Shown here piece by piece: positions 63,284-64,000 of a stretch of 64,000 bases of DNA. Where the stretch lies: positions 62,001 to 126,000 of the forward strand of contig NZ_AUMW01000003.1 in the NCBI RefSeq assembly GCF_000430885.1, written 5' to 3'. Below the pieces are notes generated by a model. The model saw nothing but the letters and a program-made list of their open reading frames with translations. It was not told the DNA's origin and did not search any database. Each line of letters opens with the position of its first letter. Within the stretch, counting starts at the first letter, position 1. Source of the stretch: Desulfotruncus alcoholivorax DSM 16058. GTDB lineage: Bacteria; Bacillota; Desulfotomaculia; Desulfotomaculales; Desulfallaceae. The position numbers and the translations under genes were made by a program.

Positions 63284-63999
63284 TGCAGTGGTCCCTCATT
63301 TCTATGCTTTCTTTCATCCATCATGCAATTCAGCTTTTCCAGTGCCTTGCTAATGCCTCCGGTCTCATCGATTAGCCCGCAATCCACCGCTTCCTGCCCA
63401 ATAAGTACGGTGCCAATATCTCTAGCCAGCTCACCGGTACGGAACATTAGTTCTCGGAATTTGTCCTGGCTAATTTTAGAATGATGAGTAACAAATCTTA
63501 CTACACGATCCTGCATTTTATCGAGATACTCATAAGTTTGTGGCACCCCTATAACCAGACCGTTGAGCCTGATGGGATGGATAGTCATACTGGCAGTTTC
63601 AGCAATAAATGAATAATCCGTAGCCACTGCTATAGGCACCCCTATACTGTGGCCACCGCCAAGTACTACTGAAACTGTTGGCTTGGACAAGCTTGTTATC
63701 ATTTCGGCAATGGCCAGTCCGGCTTCAACATCACCGCCGACTGTATTTAAAATAATCAGTACACCTTCAATTTCAGGACTTTGCTCAATAGCCACCAGCT
63801 GGGGAATTAAATGCTCATATTTGGTTGTTTTATTCTGGGGCGGCAGTACTAGATGGCCTTCTATTTGCCCGACTATAGTTAAGCAATGGATATTGCTTTT
63901 AACTTCGGGCACTTGGGTAGATCCGATTTCTTTTACTGTATCCAAAGTATTTTTAGATTTGCCGGTTATTCTTGTTCTTTCAGCATTAGGGTCCTGGTT
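63280..63999 (-). CDS. tepA: Translocation-enhancing protein TepA (ClpP-like protease), partial
   Basis: A TTG at 63945 gives 221 residues, but the frame stays open to the window edge ([14 protein letters not shown]...) and no ribosome site precedes that TTG, so the true start probably lies outside. ClpP/SppA-like fold: [20 protein letters not shown] and [19 protein letters not shown] with the likely nucleophile Ser. TepA aids secretion and was linked to spore protein turnover in Bacillus. It overlaps ylzJ. Confidence 0.87.
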   Translation of the reverse strand, partial: NQDPNAERTRITGKSKNTLDTVKEIGSTQVPEVKSNIHCLTIVGQIEGHLVLPPQNKTTKYEHLIPQLVAIEQSPEIEGVLIILNTVGGDVEAGLAIAEMITSLSKPTVSVVLGGGHSIGVPIAVATDYSFIAETASMTIHPIRLNGLVIGVPQTYEYLDKMQDRVVRFVTHHSKISQDKFRELMFRTGELARDIGTVLIGQEAVDCGLIDETGGISKALEKLNCMMDERKHRNEGPLQ

Positions 64000-64000
64000 G

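Overview
The window looks like a low-to-moderate GC, anaerobic, endospore-forming Firmicute of the Desulfotomaculum/Pelotomaculum (Peptococcaceae) kind. Spore genes (spoVS, ytrH-ytrI, an ftsK/spoIIIE translocase, tepA-ylzJ) sit beside a clostridial beta-oxidation set, a B12-dependent mutase module, an acyl-CoA dehydratase-type activase operon and a late cobalamin operon. Strong AGGAGG-type ribosome sites and many TTG/GTG starts support this. Species cannot be named from the sequence alone.

Layout. 1-500: the 5' end of miaB and a decayed gene. 514-6644: crt-hbd-thl, etfA-etfB and bcd, all on the minus strand. Together they interconvert butyryl-CoA and acetyl-CoA, with ETF as electron carrier. 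7064-10536: two acyl-CoA synthetase genes, the first broken by a deletion. 10657-14008: a small winged-helix protein, a second acyl-CoA dehydrogenase and a sigma-54 activator. 14251-16041: minC, nudF and a DUF3786 gene. 16223-19512: a plus-strand operon of two DUF2229/COG3580-COG3581-like proteins, an HgdC-type ATPase activase and a tiny membrane protein. 20008-23596: cobO-meaB-mutase large and small subunits, a self-contained adenosylcobalamin-mutase operon. 23682-31688: a class V aminotransferase, a RACo-like ASKHA protein, a winged-helix/coiled-coil protein, acuA, guaB and the ytrHI pair. 31829-39776: def and then cobC-cobD-cobS-cbiA-cbiB-cbiP-cobU plus a DUF3842 gene (late cobalamin assembly only). 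40304-46938: an LL-diaminopimelate-type aminotransferase, a PHP phosphoesterase, a dipeptidase, spoVS, ymdB and rny. 47367-50253: a frameshifted DruA/DUF4338 gene, recX, recA and cinA. 50560-63999: aroF, a divergent U32-family pair, a short FtsH-like protease, pgsA, rimO, rodZ, mnmH, ftsK, uppP, ylzJ and tepA.

The backbone tepA-ylzJ-ftsK-rodZ-rimO/pgsA-cinA-recA-rny-ymdB-spoVS-miaB follows the order known from Bacillus. The fatty-acid, B12, activase and guaB blocks look like lineage-specific insertions between spoVS and miaB. Three families of short dispersed intergenic repeats occur in the gaps.

The most interesting points are: the activase operon without a recognisable dehydratase; a UbiU/UbiV-like U32 pair in an organism not expected to make ubiquinone; a promoter-operator palindrome in front of bcd; the deletion in the acyl-CoA synthetase; the 4-bp duplication that breaks the DruA-like gene; and the mobile-looking repeat family. 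All functional calls rest on motif recognition by eye. No database search was run.
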